Below, one piece after another: positions 51,771-60,756 of a stretch of DNA of 64,000 bases. The stretch is from Streptomyces sp. CoH27 (GTDB lineage: Bacteria; Actinomycetota; Actinomycetes; Streptomycetales; Streptomycetaceae). The DNA lies in contig NZ_JAIQYY010000002.1 in NCBI RefSeq assembly GCF_020181035.1, positions 295,284 to 359,283 of the forward strand, read 5' to 3'. The notes beneath the pieces are model-generated. The model searched no databases, was not told the DNA's origin, and saw only the letters and a program-made list of their open reading frames with translations. Both the position numbers and the translations under genes were made by a program. Within the stretch, counting starts at the first letter, position 1. Each line of letters opens with the position of its first letter.

Positions 51771-53573
51771 TCAGCGCGGGAGCCGTCCGGTGTGCTGGGC
51801 GGCGAGCCGCACCGGCGCGTTGGCGGCGCCGTAGCCCTGGTGGCCGGGGTCGCGCTGGACCAGTTCGAAGAAGACGTGGCCGATGGTCTCGGTGTAGCAG
51901 TGCCGGAAGGCGCCGCCCGCGTCCTGGTCGTAGAGGATGCCCAGCTCGCGGTAGGTCTCCAACTCGCCCTCGGCAAAGGTGAACCGGGCCGCGAGGTCGT
52001 CGTAGTAGTTGGCCGGCACCGGCAGCAGCCGGCCGCCGGCCGCGCGGAAGGCGCGGGCCGCGGCCACCACGTCGTCGGTGGCCAGCGCGAGGTGCGCGGC
52101 GTGCAGGGTCTCGTCTGCGGGCGCCGCGCCGACGGTGAGGGCGATACGGACGCTGCCGTCCTGGTTGGCGACGGCCCGGCTGCGGCGCAGCCCGTAGGGG
52201 TCGGCGAGGTCGACGCTGTCCTGGGCGTCCAGCCCGAGGACGCTGCGGTGGAAGAGGGTCGCCTCGTCGAAGTGGTGCCAGGGCTGGGTGAGGGCGAGGT
52301 GGTCGATGCGGGTGCCGTCGGACGGTGCCCGGGCGTCCGGCAGATCGGCGAAGTCGCCCCGCCAGTCGGCGAGTCGGGACTCACCGGAGTCTGCGGTGGC
52401 GACGAAGAACAGTTCCGTTCCGTCGGGCGCGGCGACCGCATCGAGCGGGGCGTCCTCGGGGGCGCGGCGGCGCGGCAGGACGGGCGCGTGGAGGGCCTCG
52501 GCGCGGCGGGCGGCGGCGGCCGGATCCGGGGAGGCGAGGCCGATCGCAGCGAGCCGGGTGCCGTCACGGCGGTCGGTGGCGGCGGTGTTGACCAGGATCC
52601 GGGCCTCGCCGCGCTGCCACAGGTCGACGGGTTTGCCGCGGTGGCGGGCGGCGCGGGTGAAGCCGAGGGCGGCCAGCAGGGCGGTGACGGGTTCGGCGTC
52701 CGGGGTGAGCAGTTCGGCGAAGGCGACCCCGGTGGGCACGACGGGCGGCGGCAACTGGGCCGCGCCGACGGCCTCTTGAAGCAGCAGCAGGGAGCGGTGG
52801 GCGTCCACGGCGGTGGAGCCGGCGTCGGCCTGCCGGAAGACGTCGTTGAAGACCTCCAGCGACAGCGGCCCCCGGTAACCGGCGGCGAGCACGTGCCGCA
52901 GCAGCCCGGCGACGTCGAAGCCGCCCTGCCCCGGGAAGCACCGGTGATGGCGGCTCCACTGGAGGACGTCCATGGCCGGCAGCGGGGCGTCGGCGAGCTG
53001 GAGGAAGAAGATCTTCTCGCCGGGTATGTCCTCGATGCCCCGGGGGTCCGAGCCCCGGGAGAGGATGTGGAAGCTGTCCAGGCAGGTGCCGAGCGCCGGA
53101 TGCCCGGCCGCCTCGACGATCCGCCACGCGTGGTCGTAACGGTTCACATGCCGCCCCCAGGCCAGCGCCTCGTACGCCACCCGGATCCCGGACTCCCGTG
53201 CCAGGTCGGCGAGTTGTGCCAGCTGTTCGGTGGCGAGGGCGTCGTCGTCCAGGGCGAGCGGGGAGACGCTGGAGCACACGAGGACGGTGTCGGCGCCGAG
53301 CCGCTCCATCAGCTCGAACTTGTGCCGGGCGCGCCGGAGATTGCGGGTGAACACCTCCTGCGGGACGGCCTCGATGTCCCGCATCGGCTGGTACAGGTCG
53401 ATGCTCAGGCCGAGATCGGCACAGCGGGCGCGTATCTCCTCGGGGGTGAGGGGGCTGGCGAGGAGGTCGTTCTCGAAGATCTCGACGCCGTCGAAGCCGG
53501 CCCGGGCGGCGGCGGTGAGCTTCTCGGTGAGGGAGCCGCTGAGGGAGACGGTGGCGATGGAGGTGCGCATCAT
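51771..53573 (-). CDS. Dehydroshikimate dehydratase/HPPD-like fusion
   Basis: The 600-residue protein joins two enzyme folds. Residues 1-280 are an AP-endonuclease/xylose-isomerase-like TIM barrel (GFDGVEIFENDLL; DLYQPMRDIEAV; LGTCLDSFHIL; FFLQLADAPLP; SLEVFNDVFRQ) of the 3-dehydroshikimate dehydratase type, which makes protocatechuate. Residues ~285-600 are a glyoxalase/4-hydroxyphenylpyruvate-dioxygenase-like domain (IDHLALTQPWHHFDEATLF; HLALATDDVVAA; IGHVFFELVQR). This matches QsuB-type two-domain enzymes. The ATG at 53573 overlaps the dehydrogenase stop as ATGA. An activity of the second domain on its own is unproven. Confidence 0.93.
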   Translation of the reverse strand: MMRTSIATVSLSGSLTEKLTAAARAGFDGVEIFENDLLASPLTPEEIRARCADLGLSIDLYQPMRDIEAVPQEVFTRNLRRARHKFELMERLGADTVLVCSSVSPLALDDDALATEQLAQLADLARESGIRVAYEALAWGRHVNRYDHAWRIVEAAGHPALGTCLDSFHILSRGSDPRGIEDIPGEKIFFLQLADAPLPAMDVLQWSRHHRCFPGQGGFDVAGLLRHVLAAGYRGPLSLEVFNDVFRQADAGSTAVDAHRSLLLLQEAVGAAQLPPPVVPTGVAFAELLTPDAEPVTALLAALGFTRAARHRGKPVDLWQRGEARILVNTAATDRRDGTRLAAIGLASPDPAAAARRAEALHAPVLPRRRAPEDAPLDAVAAPDGTELFFVATADSGESRLADWRGDFADLPDARAPSDGTRIDHLALTQPWHHFDEATLFHRSVLGLDAQDSVDLADPYGLRRSRAVANQDGSVRIALTVGAAPADETLHAAHLALATDDVVAAARAFRAAGGRLLPVPANYYDDLAARFTFAEGELETYRELGILYDQDAGGAFRHCYTETIGHVFFELVQRDPGHQGYGAANAPVRLAAQHTGRLPR

Positions 53574-54466
53574 CCGACGTGGCTCCCCGAGCGCTCCAGT
53601 CCGGCCAGCTCCTCGAAGTCGGCCAGCATCCGGCCGCTGTCCGGCTCCAGCCCGGTGAACAGCCGGAACGCGTCCGCGGCCTGGAACACGGCCATTCCGC
53701 CCCCGGGCAGAACGGCACAGCCGTGCTCCCGGGCGACCCGCACCAGCGCGGTCTCCAGCGGCCGGTACACGACCTCCGCGATCCACAGCCCCGGCCGCAG
53801 CAGCTCGGCGGGCAGCGGCAGTCCGGGATGGGCGGCCATACCCGTCGGGGTCGCGTGCACGAGACCGCCCGTGCCGTCGGCGTCGGCGAGCAGTGCCGGC
53901 AGCCGGTCGAGGGATGCCGCCTCGGCCCGGCCGGGGCCGAAGTGCCGTACGAGGGAGTCGGCGAGGCCGGCCGCCCGGCCGGGCAGCGCGTCCACCACCG
54001 TCACCCGCCCGGCGCCGAGGGTGAGCACGGCGTGTGCCACGGCCGCGCCGGCGCCGCCCGCGCCGAGCTGGACGACCCGCTCCAGCGGGGCGTCCGGCAG
54101 GCCGCGCGCGAAGGACGCGGCGAAACCGGTGACGTCGGTGTTGTGACCGACGGCCCGGCCGTCGTCCTCGAAGACGACGGTGTTGACCGCGCCGAGCGCC
54201 TCGGCCCGCGGGTCGAGCGCGTCCAGGTGCTCGATGACGAGCTGCTTGCAGGGGTGGGTGATGTTCAGCCCGTCGAAGCCGAGGTCACGGGCTGCGCGGA
54301 CCAGGTCCCCCACAGCCTTCGGGGCCACACCGAGGACGTCGGTGTCGAGGAGCCGGTAGAGGTAGCGCAGGCCCTGGCGGTCGGCCTCCCGCTGATGCAG
54401 GGCGGGGCTGAGCGAGGGGCCGATACCGGCGCCGATCAGCCCGACGAGATACGAGTCCTTGGCCAC
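53570..54466 (-). CDS. Shikimate/quinate dehydrogenase, catabolic AroE paralogue
   Basis: The 298-residue enzyme reduces or oxidises shikimate or quinate with NAD(P). GIGPSLSPALHQREA is the substrate-binding start, GLNITHPCKQ carries the catalytic Lys, GAVNTVVFEDDG and LGAGGAGAAVAHA the nucleotide-binding loop. GGGAGG lies about 6 nt before the GTG start. Coupling to the dehydratase fusion and a divergent TetR gene point to catabolism rather than aromatic biosynthesis. It would supply dehydroshikimate to the next enzyme. Confidence 0.93.
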   Translation of the reverse strand: MAKDSYLVGLIGAGIGPSLSPALHQREADRQGLRYLYRLLDTDVLGVAPKAVGDLVRAARDLGFDGLNITHPCKQLVIEHLDALDPRAEALGAVNTVVFEDDGRAVGHNTDVTGFAASFARGLPDAPLERVVQLGAGGAGAAVAHAVLTLGAGRVTVVDALPGRAAGLADSLVRHFGPGRAEAASLDRLPALLADADGTGGLVHATPTGMAAHPGLPLPAELLRPGLWIAEVVYRPLETALVRVAREHGCAVLPGGGMAVFQAADAFRLFTGLEPDSGRMLADFEELAGLERSGSHVG

Positions 54467-54486
54467 GCGAGCCTCCCGGGGCAGCG

Positions 54487-54510
54487 CTAATGTACGAACC
54501 AGTACGTTAG
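54487..54510. promoter_or_regulatory. TetR operator candidate, shikimate locus
   Basis: CTAATGTAC (54487-54495) and GTACGTTAG (54502-54510) form an inverted repeat with one G:T mismatch and a 6-bp spacer. It lies between the divergent dehydrogenase and TetR genes. Its 24-bp span and CTAA/TTAG ends recur before the transporter gene. Confidence 0.75.
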
Positions 54511-54634
54511 CTATATCAGCAGCGGGGGTCCCCGAGAAAGCCCCCGACGGCATCCGGGGCCCTGCTTCTACAATCACCGGCACCACGGACGAGCGCTCCG
54601 CCCAGGTGTCGTGTCCCCGGCCCGAAGGAAACCG

Positions 54635-55300
54635 ATGACCAGCGTCGAAGAACCCCTGCGACCCGGCGGGCGGGTGCGCGACGCCGCCCGCACCAAGGCC
54701 GAGATCCTCGACGTGGCCACACAGGAGTTCGCGCGGGCCGGCTACGACGGCGCCCGGGTCGACGAGATAGCGGCCCGCACCCGCACCACCAAGCGGATGA
54801 TCTACTACTACTTCGGCGGCAAGGAACAGCTGTTCACGGCCGTGCTGGAGCGGGCGTACGGCGTGATCCGCGACGCCGAGCAGCAGCTCGACGTCGAGCA
54901 TCTGGACCCGGTCGCGGCGATCCGGCGCCTGGCCGAGCTGACCCTCGACCATCACGAGCAGCACCCGGACTTCATCCGCCTGGTCAGCATCGAGAACATC
55001 CACGGCGCGGAGCACATCGCGGCCTCCGCGAAGCTCGGCCGGATCGGCTCCCCGGCCCTGGACGTGATCCGCCGGATCCTCGCCGCCGGACAGGAGTCCG
55101 GGCTGTTCACGGCCGACGTCGACGCGGTCGACCTGCACGCGATGATCAGCTCGTTCTGCTTCTTCCGGGTCGCCAACCGGGCCACCTTCGGCGCCCTGTT
55201 CGGCCGCGACCTGGTGGACCCCGGCCGGCGGGAGCACTACCGCACCATGCTCGGCGACATGGTGATCGCCTATCTGACGGCGGAGCGGGCGGACGCCTGA
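54635..55300 (+). CDS. TetR-family regulator of shikimate-type catabolism
   Basis: The 221-residue protein has a TetR helix-turn-helix (ATQEFARAGYDGARVDEIAARTRTTKRMIYYYFGGKEQLF) and a helical ligand-binding domain. The ATG at 54635 has GAAGGAAA upstream; the GTG at 54611 is less likely. It lies between the dehydrogenase/dehydratase operon and the transporter gene, each of which has a 24-bp CTAA...TTAG site. Its inducer is probably shikimate, quinate or dehydroshikimate, by context. Confidence 0.93.
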   Translation: MTSVEEPLRPGGRVRDAARTKAEILDVATQEFARAGYDGARVDEIAARTRTTKRMIYYYFGGKEQLFTAVLERAYGVIRDAEQQLDVEHLDPVAAIRRLAELTLDHHEQHPDFIRLVSIENIHGAEHIAASAKLGRIGSPALDVIRRILAAGQESGLFTADVDAVDLHAMISSFCFFRVANRATFGALFGRDLVDPGRREHYRTMLGDMVIAYLTAERADA

Positions 55301-55332
55301 CGACTGGGCCCGACGAGTTCGGGCGCCACCTC

Positions 55333-55361
55333 TTGACACAGGGGAAACACGCGCGCAACAT
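55333..55361 (+). promoter_or_regulatory. Promoter candidate for MFS gene
   Basis: TTGACA (55333-55338) and CAACAT (55356-55361) are spaced by 17 bp. The following operator starts about 15 bp after the -10, near or just past the transcription start. Confidence 0.65.
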
Positions 55362-55375
55362 CCCACCCACCACGA

Positions 55376-55399
55376 CTAACTACCCAGTGGGTTAATTAG
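55376..55399. promoter_or_regulatory. Second CTAA...TTAG operator, before MFS gene
   Basis: CTAACTACCC (55376-55385) and GGTTAATTAG (55390-55399) form an imperfect inverted repeat. The span, 24 bp, and ends match the operator at 54487-54510, consistent with control by the same TetR protein. Confidence 0.65.
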
Positions 55400-55471
55400 C
55401 AGCCGAGATCCGGCCCTCGCCCGCTCCCTCCCCTCGTCGCTCACTCCGCCCTCGTAGGGTGGAGTTCCCCC

Positions 55472-55478
55472 GAAGGAG
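55472..55478 (+). promoter_or_regulatory. Ribosome site fixing the MFS start
   Basis: GAAGGAG lies 7 nt before the GTG at 55486, so the longer frame from 55459 is unlikely. Confidence 0.65.
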
Positions 55479-55485
55479 CACCGCC

Positions 55486-56844
55486 GTGTCCGTCCCCGTC
55501 CCCACGCCTGCCTCCGAAGCCCCTCCAGGCCAGCCCTGGAAGGCGGCGACGGCCGCCTGGATCGGCAGCGCCCTGGAGTACTACGACTTCTTCGTCTACG
55601 GCAGCGCCGCCGCGCTGATCTTCCCGAAGGTGTTCTTCGACGCCTCCGACCCCGCCACCGCCACGCTGCTCTCGCTCGCCACGTTCGGCGTCGCCTACGC
55701 CGCCCGGCCGCTCGGCGCGCTGGTCCTCGGGCATGTCGGCGACCGGGTCGGGCGCAAGAAGATCATGGTGTTCACGCTGCTCCTGATGGGTCTGTCGACG
55801 TTCCTGATCGGCTGTCTGCCCACCCGTGCCCAGGCCGGCTCGCTCGCCCCCGTGCTGCTCGTGCTCTGCCGCGTCCTGCAAGGCATATCGGCGGCCGGCG
55901 AGCAGGCCAGCGCCAGTTCCATGAGCCTGGAGCACGCGCCGCCGGACCGGCGTGGGTTCTTCACCAGTTTCACGCTCAGCGGCACCCAGGGCGGCCAGCT
56001 CATCGCCACCCTCGTCTTCATCCCGGTCTCCCGGCTGCCCGAGAACCAGCTGCTGTCCTGGGGCTGGCGGGTGCCGTTCTGGCTGAGCGTGGCGGTCGCC
56101 GTCGCCGGCTTCGTCATCCGGCGCCGGCTGCGCGAGACCCCGGCCTTCGCGAAGCAGGCGGCGACCGAGGGCGTGGTGCGGCTGCCGCTCGCGGTGCTGC
56201 TGCGCGACCACTGGGCGGACGTGCTGCGGGTGATCGCGGGGGCGCTCATCGCCTCGGTCAGCACGATCTTCACCGTGTGGGCGCTGGCGTACGCCACCAG
56301 CGACGCGGTCGGCATGTCCCGTACCTCGATGCTGTGGGTCGGCGCCCTCGCCAACCTGGTCGCGCTCGGCGCGATCCCGCTGTGGGCGACGCTGTCGGAC
56401 CGGATCGGGCGCCGACCGGTGTTCCTGATCGGTGCGATCGGCAGCGCGGCGGCGATGGCCGGCTACCTCTGGGCGATCTCCACCGGCTCCTACGCGCTCA
56501 CCCTGACCCTCGGCGTCGTCGCCTTCGGCCTTGTCTACAGCGCCGCGAACGGGGTGTGGCCCGCCTTCTACGGCGAGATGTTCGCGACCCGGGTCCGGCT
56601 GTCCGGCGTGGCGATCGGCACGCAGACCGGCTTCGCGGTGGCCGGGTTCGCGGTCACCTTCGCCGCCGGGATCGCCGGACCGGGCGGCGACGACTGGGGT
56701 GCGGTGGCCCTGTTCACGGCTGCCCTGTGCGTACCGCCGGTCATCGCCGCGCTGTCCGCCCGCGAGACGCACACCGTCCCGACGGAACTGCTCGGGGAGC
56801 GGGAGGGGCGACAGCCGGCGGGGGTGGAGCGGGTGACGGCCTGA
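55486..56844 (+). CDS. MFS metabolite:proton symporter, shikimate-type
   Basis: The 452-residue protein has 12 transmembrane helices. The metabolite:H+ symporter family signature is clear: WIGSALEYYDFFVYGSAAAL near the N-terminus, then RPLGALVLGHVGDRVGRKKIMV and a second-half repeat of that loop (LSDRIGRRPVFL). ShiA (shikimate) and KgtP-type transporters share this pattern. With the neighbouring dehydrogenase and dehydratase it probably imports shikimate, quinate or dehydroshikimate. Confidence 0.92.
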   Translation: MSVPVPTPASEAPPGQPWKAATAAWIGSALEYYDFFVYGSAAALIFPKVFFDASDPATATLLSLATFGVAYAARPLGALVLGHVGDRVGRKKIMVFTLLLMGLSTFLIGCLPTRAQAGSLAPVLLVLCRVLQGISAAGEQASASSMSLEHAPPDRRGFFTSFTLSGTQGGQLIATLVFIPVSRLPENQLLSWGWRVPFWLSVAVAVAGFVIRRRLRETPAFAKQAATEGVVRLPLAVLLRDHWADVLRVIAGALIASVSTIFTVWALAYATSDAVGMSRTSMLWVGALANLVALGAIPLWATLSDRIGRRPVFLIGAIGSAAAMAGYLWAISTGSYALTLTLGVVAFGLVYSAANGVWPAFYGEMFATRVRLSGVAIGTQTGFAVAGFAVTFAAGIAGPGGDDWGAVALFTAALCVPPVIAALSARETHTVPTELLGEREGRQPAGVERVTA

Positions 56845-57068
56845 GGGGACGGCGGCCTGAGGGGCTGACGCCGGGGCCTGCCGCCGGTCTGTGGGCGGCG
56901 GGGGCCGGCCGTCGGTCCATGGGGGCCTGACGGTCTTCGGGGCGTGGGAGCGTCGGGGCGTGCCCGGTCTGCTGCGCGTGGGGCCTGCCGGACCGAGGGG
57001 TGCGAGATCAAGGCCTGCCGGGCTCACCCCCTGGCTGAGCCCCCCACGCGCACGCGGGACCTACCCGG

Positions 57069-57410
57069 CTAAGGGCGCGGGTGGCGGGGTTCGTACAGGG
57101 CAAGTTCGGCGCCGCCCGGGAGGCGGAGGGCGGTCACCCGGCCCCACGGTGCCTCCTCCACCGGTCGGCTGAAGTCGGCTCCGCGCTCGGTGAGTTGGCG
57201 CCGGGTCTCGTCCAGGTCGTCGCACATCAGCATCAGCTCGTGCGCGGGCTCGCCGTCGGTGGGGTGGCAGGCCACCTCGGTGGGCGGCGCCTTGAAGATG
57301 AGCCAGCCGCGGCCCGCGTCGACGTACGACCAGCAGAGGGTGCCGCGCAGAAAGGCCCGGTCGGCCTCCGGGTCCCGGCTGTAGAGCACCACGTGTGCAC
57401 CGTTGATCAC
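57069..57410 (-). CDS. VOC-superfamily (glyoxalase-like) protein
   Basis: The 113-residue GTG-started product has one glyoxalase/bleomycin-resistance unit (HVVLYSRDPEADRAFLRGTL; GAELALYEP). Such single-domain proteins dimerise to form metal-dependent lyases or resistance proteins, but the substrate is not predictable. No clear ribosome site lies before the GTG, so it may be leaderless. The 3' end faces the MFS gene across 224 bp of GC-rich sequence in which I see no gene. Confidence 0.82.
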   Translation of the reverse strand: MINGAHVVLYSRDPEADRAFLRGTLCWSYVDAGRGWLIFKAPPTEVACHPTDGEPAHELMLMCDDLDETRRQLTERGADFSRPVEEAPWGRVTALRLPGGAELALYEPRHPRP

Positions 57411-57602
57411 GCGGGGAGGTTAGTGCGGCGGGCGGGGCCGGACAAGCACCGGCGCCCCACCGGCGGCCGGCGCCGCTTCCGGCTCGGTCCGGCGGCCCGC
57501 GGGCTCGGACCCCCAGGGCCTTGCTGTCCATCGGGGCTGGTCCGCCCCGCCGAGGGACCACCGGGCCCTGTTGCACCGTGACGGTGCGGGAAGACGATGG
57601 TG

Positions 57603-57610
57603 GGAGGGGG
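57603..57610 (+). promoter_or_regulatory. Ribosome site fixing the LuxR gene start
   Basis: GGAGGGGG ends 6 nt before the GTG at 57617. Other in-frame starts (57521, 57641, 57650) have no such site. Confidence 0.7.
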
Positions 57611-57616
57611 TTGTCG

Positions 57617-60328
57617 GTGACCCGACGATCACGGGTGGTGGTGAGCACCATGGCCGTACCGGGCGAGGACGGGCCGGCGCCGGCATCCACGCACGCCGAT
57701 CCCCGGGGGGACCCGCTCCTCATGACGCGGTTCGCCGTCCCGACGCGTCCCGTGACGTTCCTGCGGCGCGACCGGCTGCTCGGACATCTCGGCGACGACC
57801 CGCCGACCCCGCTGACCGTGGTCCACGGAGCCGCGGGAGCGGGCAAGACACTGCTGGTGGCCGACTGGGCCTCGGCGCGGGACGGGCCCGTCGCCTGGCT
57901 CACCGCCCGGGTGGCGGACAAGGGATGCGGAACCTTCTGGGCGTACCTCCTCCAGGCCCTGCGCCTCGCCGGCCTGCCCCTGGCCGGCGACGTCGGCTTC
58001 CCCACCGAACCCGGCCGCGTGCCCGACGCCCTCCTCACCCGGCTCGCCGCCGCACTGAGCGCCCGGACCGCGCCGGTGATCGTCGTCGTCGACGAGTACG
58101 ACCGGGCGACCGACCCCGAGATCGCGGATCAGCTGGAGTTCGTCCTCCAGCAGGCAGGGCACGGCCTGCGCCTGGTCCTCGTCACGCGCACCGAGCCGCT
58201 GCTCCCCCTGCACCGCTACCGGGCGGCCGGCGCCATCACGGAGATCAGGAACGCGGAGCTGGCCTTCACCCGCGACGAAGCAGCGGACCTGCTGGCGCTG
58301 CACGGGCTGCGGCTCCCGGCGGACGACGTGGACGCGCTGGTGGAACGCACCCGGGGCTGGGCGGCCGGCCTGCGGCTGTGCGCCCTGGCCGCGCGGGACG
58401 AGCCGGATCCGCGCACGTATCTGCAGGAGTTCGAGGCCGACCGCACCACGATCGCCGACTTCCTGCTGGCCGAGGTGCTCAAGCGGCAGAAGGCCGGGGC
58501 ACAGGACCTGCTGCTGCGGACCAGCATCCTCGAACGGGTCTGTCCCGGTCTCGCCGACGCCCTCACCGGCCGCACCGACGCCGGACTCATCCTGACCGGT
58601 CTGCACCGCGAGAACGCGTTCGTCGAGTATCTCGGGCACGACTGGTTCCGTCTCCATCCGCTGTTCGGGGAGATCCTCCGCGCCCACCTGCGGGTGCGCT
58701 CTCCCGGGCTGGAAACCGAACTCCACCGCCGCGCCGCTCACTGGCTGCGGCACTCGGGGTCCCTCGGCGAGACGCTCGGCCACGCGGCCGCCGCGCACGA
58801 GTGGGAGACCGCCGCCGGCGCCCTCGTCGGCGATCTCGCCATCGGGGAGATCTTCACCGGCCTGCACGTCGACGATCTGTCCGAGCTGTTCGCCCCGATG
58901 GGGCCCGGACCCGCCGGCCCCGCCACGGACCTCGTGCGGGCCGCCCGCGCACTGTCCCGGCGCGACCTGGAACGCGGCCTGCCCCGCCTGCACCGCGCGG
59001 CACACGCCCTCGCACCGCGCGGCGCATCCGCCGAGGACGATCCGGACGGCCTGGCGGCGACCCGGCTGAGCTGCGCCTTCCTCGAAACGCTGGCAGCGCG
59101 CCTGACCGGTGCCCCGGGACGGGCGGAGACGGCGGCACAGGCCGCTGAGCGGCTTCGGCGCGACGTACCCGGCAGGCTTCTCGACGAGCATCCGGAGCTG
59201 ATCGCGCTCCTGCACACCCATCTCGGCTCGGCACGGCTGTGGGCCGGCCGGATGCGGGAGGCACGCGCCGTCCTGACCACGGTCGTCGACTCCGGCCGGG
59301 CGGAGGACACGGCCCAGGCACGTGAGGAGTGTCTGGGCCACCTCGCGCTGATCGACTATCTGAAGGGCCGGCCGGGCAGGGCCGAACGCACGGCGTGGGC
59401 CACGGTCACCGCGGCCGGCGGCCACCGCGGCCCGCCCCCGGCGCCCGGACCGGGGCTGGCCCCGCTGGTCCTGGCCGCGGTGGCCGTCGACCGCGACGAG
59501 CTGGACCGGGCCCAGGCGCTCCTCGACGCCGCGGCGGACCCCCGGGGCCTTCCGCCGGACCCGGTGGCGCAGGCCGGGGAGTCCATCGTCACCGGGCGTC
59601 TGCTCCTGGCCCGCGGTGACCCACAGGCCGCGCTCGAAGCGGTGGACCGGACCGTCGTGGCCGAGGAGGCGTCGCCCTGGGCCGCGGCGCACACGGCGTG
59701 CGTGGCCGCCGCCGCTCACCTCGCCGAGGGACGGCCGGAGACGGCCGTCAAGCTGCTCGCGGAACAGCCCGACGGCGAGCCGGTGTGCCTCGTGGGAGCC
59801 GCGCAGGCGGAACTGGCCGCGGGCAGGCCCGAGGCCGCGGCCGAACTGCTCGGCAGAGTGGGGCCGCAGAGCCGCGTCGGCCCCGCCGTCGCGGTACGGG
59901 CGGCACTGGTCGGAGCCCAGGTGGCGGGCGAGGCCGGAGACCTCGCCCGGCAGCGCGGACTCGTCGCCCAGGCGCTCCGGGAGGCCCGGCGCGAACGGCT
60001 GCGCCGCCCCTTCGTGGACGCCGGACCGTGGCTGCGCCCGTTGCTGCGCACCGTGCCGTTGCGCGCCCTGGCCGAGGGCTGGCTCACCCCCGGCCCGCCG
60101 GTGCCGGGCGGGGAGCAGCCGCCGCTGCCGGTGGTGGAAGAGCTGAGCGGACGCGAACGCGACGTCCTGCGCCGGCTGGCGCAGATGATGTCGACGGAGG
60201 AGATCGCCGCCGATCTGTATGTGTCGGTCAACACGGTCAAGACCCATCTCAAGAGCGCCTACCGCAAGCTCGCCGTGAACCGGCGTCACGACGCGGTGCG
60301 CCGGGCACGTGACCTGGGGCTCCTGTGA
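57617..60328 (+). CDS. MalT-like LuxR-family transcriptional regulator
   Basis: The 903-residue protein has an N-terminal STAND-type ATPase with Walker A GAAGAGKT (71-78) and Walker B VIVVVDEYDRA. A long TPR-like helical region fills the middle. The C-terminal ~60 residues are a LuxR HTH (LSGRERDVLRRLAQMMSTEEIAADLYVSVNTVKTHL). MalT-like regulators bind an effector and ATP, oligomerise and activate transcription. No sugar gene adjoins it. Downstream on the same strand are the 65-aa, SHOCT, DUF7144-like and CorA genes, which may be its targets. Confidence 0.95.
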   Translation: MTRRSRVVVSTMAVPGEDGPAPASTHADPRGDPLLMTRFAVPTRPVTFLRRDRLLGHLGDDPPTPLTVVHGAAGAGKTLLVADWASARDGPVAWLTARVADKGCGTFWAYLLQALRLAGLPLAGDVGFPTEPGRVPDALLTRLAAALSARTAPVIVVVDEYDRATDPEIADQLEFVLQQAGHGLRLVLVTRTEPLLPLHRYRAAGAITEIRNAELAFTRDEAADLLALHGLRLPADDVDALVERTRGWAAGLRLCALAARDEPDPRTYLQEFEADRTTIADFLLAEVLKRQKAGAQDLLLRTSILERVCPGLADALTGRTDAGLILTGLHRENAFVEYLGHDWFRLHPLFGEILRAHLRVRSPGLETELHRRAAHWLRHSGSLGETLGHAAAAHEWETAAGALVGDLAIGEIFTGLHVDDLSELFAPMGPGPAGPATDLVRAARALSRRDLERGLPRLHRAAHALAPRGASAEDDPDGLAATRLSCAFLETLAARLTGAPGRAETAAQAAERLRRDVPGRLLDEHPELIALLHTHLGSARLWAGRMREARAVLTTVVDSGRAEDTAQAREECLGHLALIDYLKGRPGRAERTAWATVTAAGGHRGPPPAPGPGLAPLVLAAVAVDRDELDRAQALLDAAADPRGLPPDPVAQAGESIVTGRLLLARGDPQAALEAVDRTVVAEEASPWAAAHTACVAAAAHLAEGRPETAVKLLAEQPDGEPVCLVGAAQAELAAGRPEAAAELLGRVGPQSRVGPAVAVRAALVGAQVAGEAGDLARQRGLVAQALREARRERLRRPFVDAGPWLRPLLRTVPLRALAEGWLTPGPPVPGGEQPPLPVVEELSGRERDVLRRLAQMMSTEEIAADLYVSVNTVKTHLKSAYRKLAVNRRHDAVRRARDLGLL

Positions 60329-60414
60329 CGCGACGGTCGTATCACCTCGCCCGGGTGAGGCAGAGCGGTGGGCCGGGGCGGAGGATCGCGGGGAGACGTG
60401 GGGAAGGGCAGCTC

Positions 60415-60612
60415 ATGCGCTACGAGATTCGCGTCGACGGACAGATGACCAAGACGCTGGTCAAGGCGTTCCCCGAGCTCGACCACGTGCTGATGGCCGG
60501 CCAGACCCTCCTTTACGGAACGGTCGTCGACGAGGCACACCTGTACGGGCTGCTGGCGCGCTGCCGGTCCCTGGGGCTGAGGGTCCTCGAAGTACGCCAG
60601 ATGCCGTCCTGA
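60415..60612 (+). CDS. Small hypothetical protein, 65 aa
   Basis: The ATG follows GGGGAAGGGC by about 5 nt. The product has a ferredoxin-like alternation of strands and helices (MRYEIRVDGQMT; LGLRVLEVRQMPS) with no signal or membrane segment. It lies 86 bp after the MalT-like regulator and may be in its operon. Similar short proteins occur near Streptomyces regulators, but I do not recognise a function. Good codon bias and the ribosome site support translation. Confidence 0.7.
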   Translation: MRYEIRVDGQMTKTLVKAFPELDHVLMAGQTLLYGTVVDEAHLYGLLARCRSLGLRVLEVRQMPS

Positions 60613-60756
60613 CCCGCGGACCGCCGTTCTCGTGCGGGCCGTTCACCCGCCCCGGGTGAGGCGGCCGCCCTCCCGCCCCGCGCAGGCTGAGAACCGCACC
60701 GTACGCACACCGTACGGAACGACCACCGGGTGCGGACCCGGGACGGAGGAGGACAG

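Noticed and set aside
51444..54146. A 900-codon plus-strand ORF
   Set aside because: It is antisense to the glycosyltransferase, dehydratase fusion and dehydrogenase genes; it has no recognisable domain.
56845..57068. Possible small gene or strong terminator between MFS and VOC genes
   Set aside because: Only GC-rich sequence with weak, short inverted repeats; no ORF with a ribosome site or codon bias independent of strand composition.
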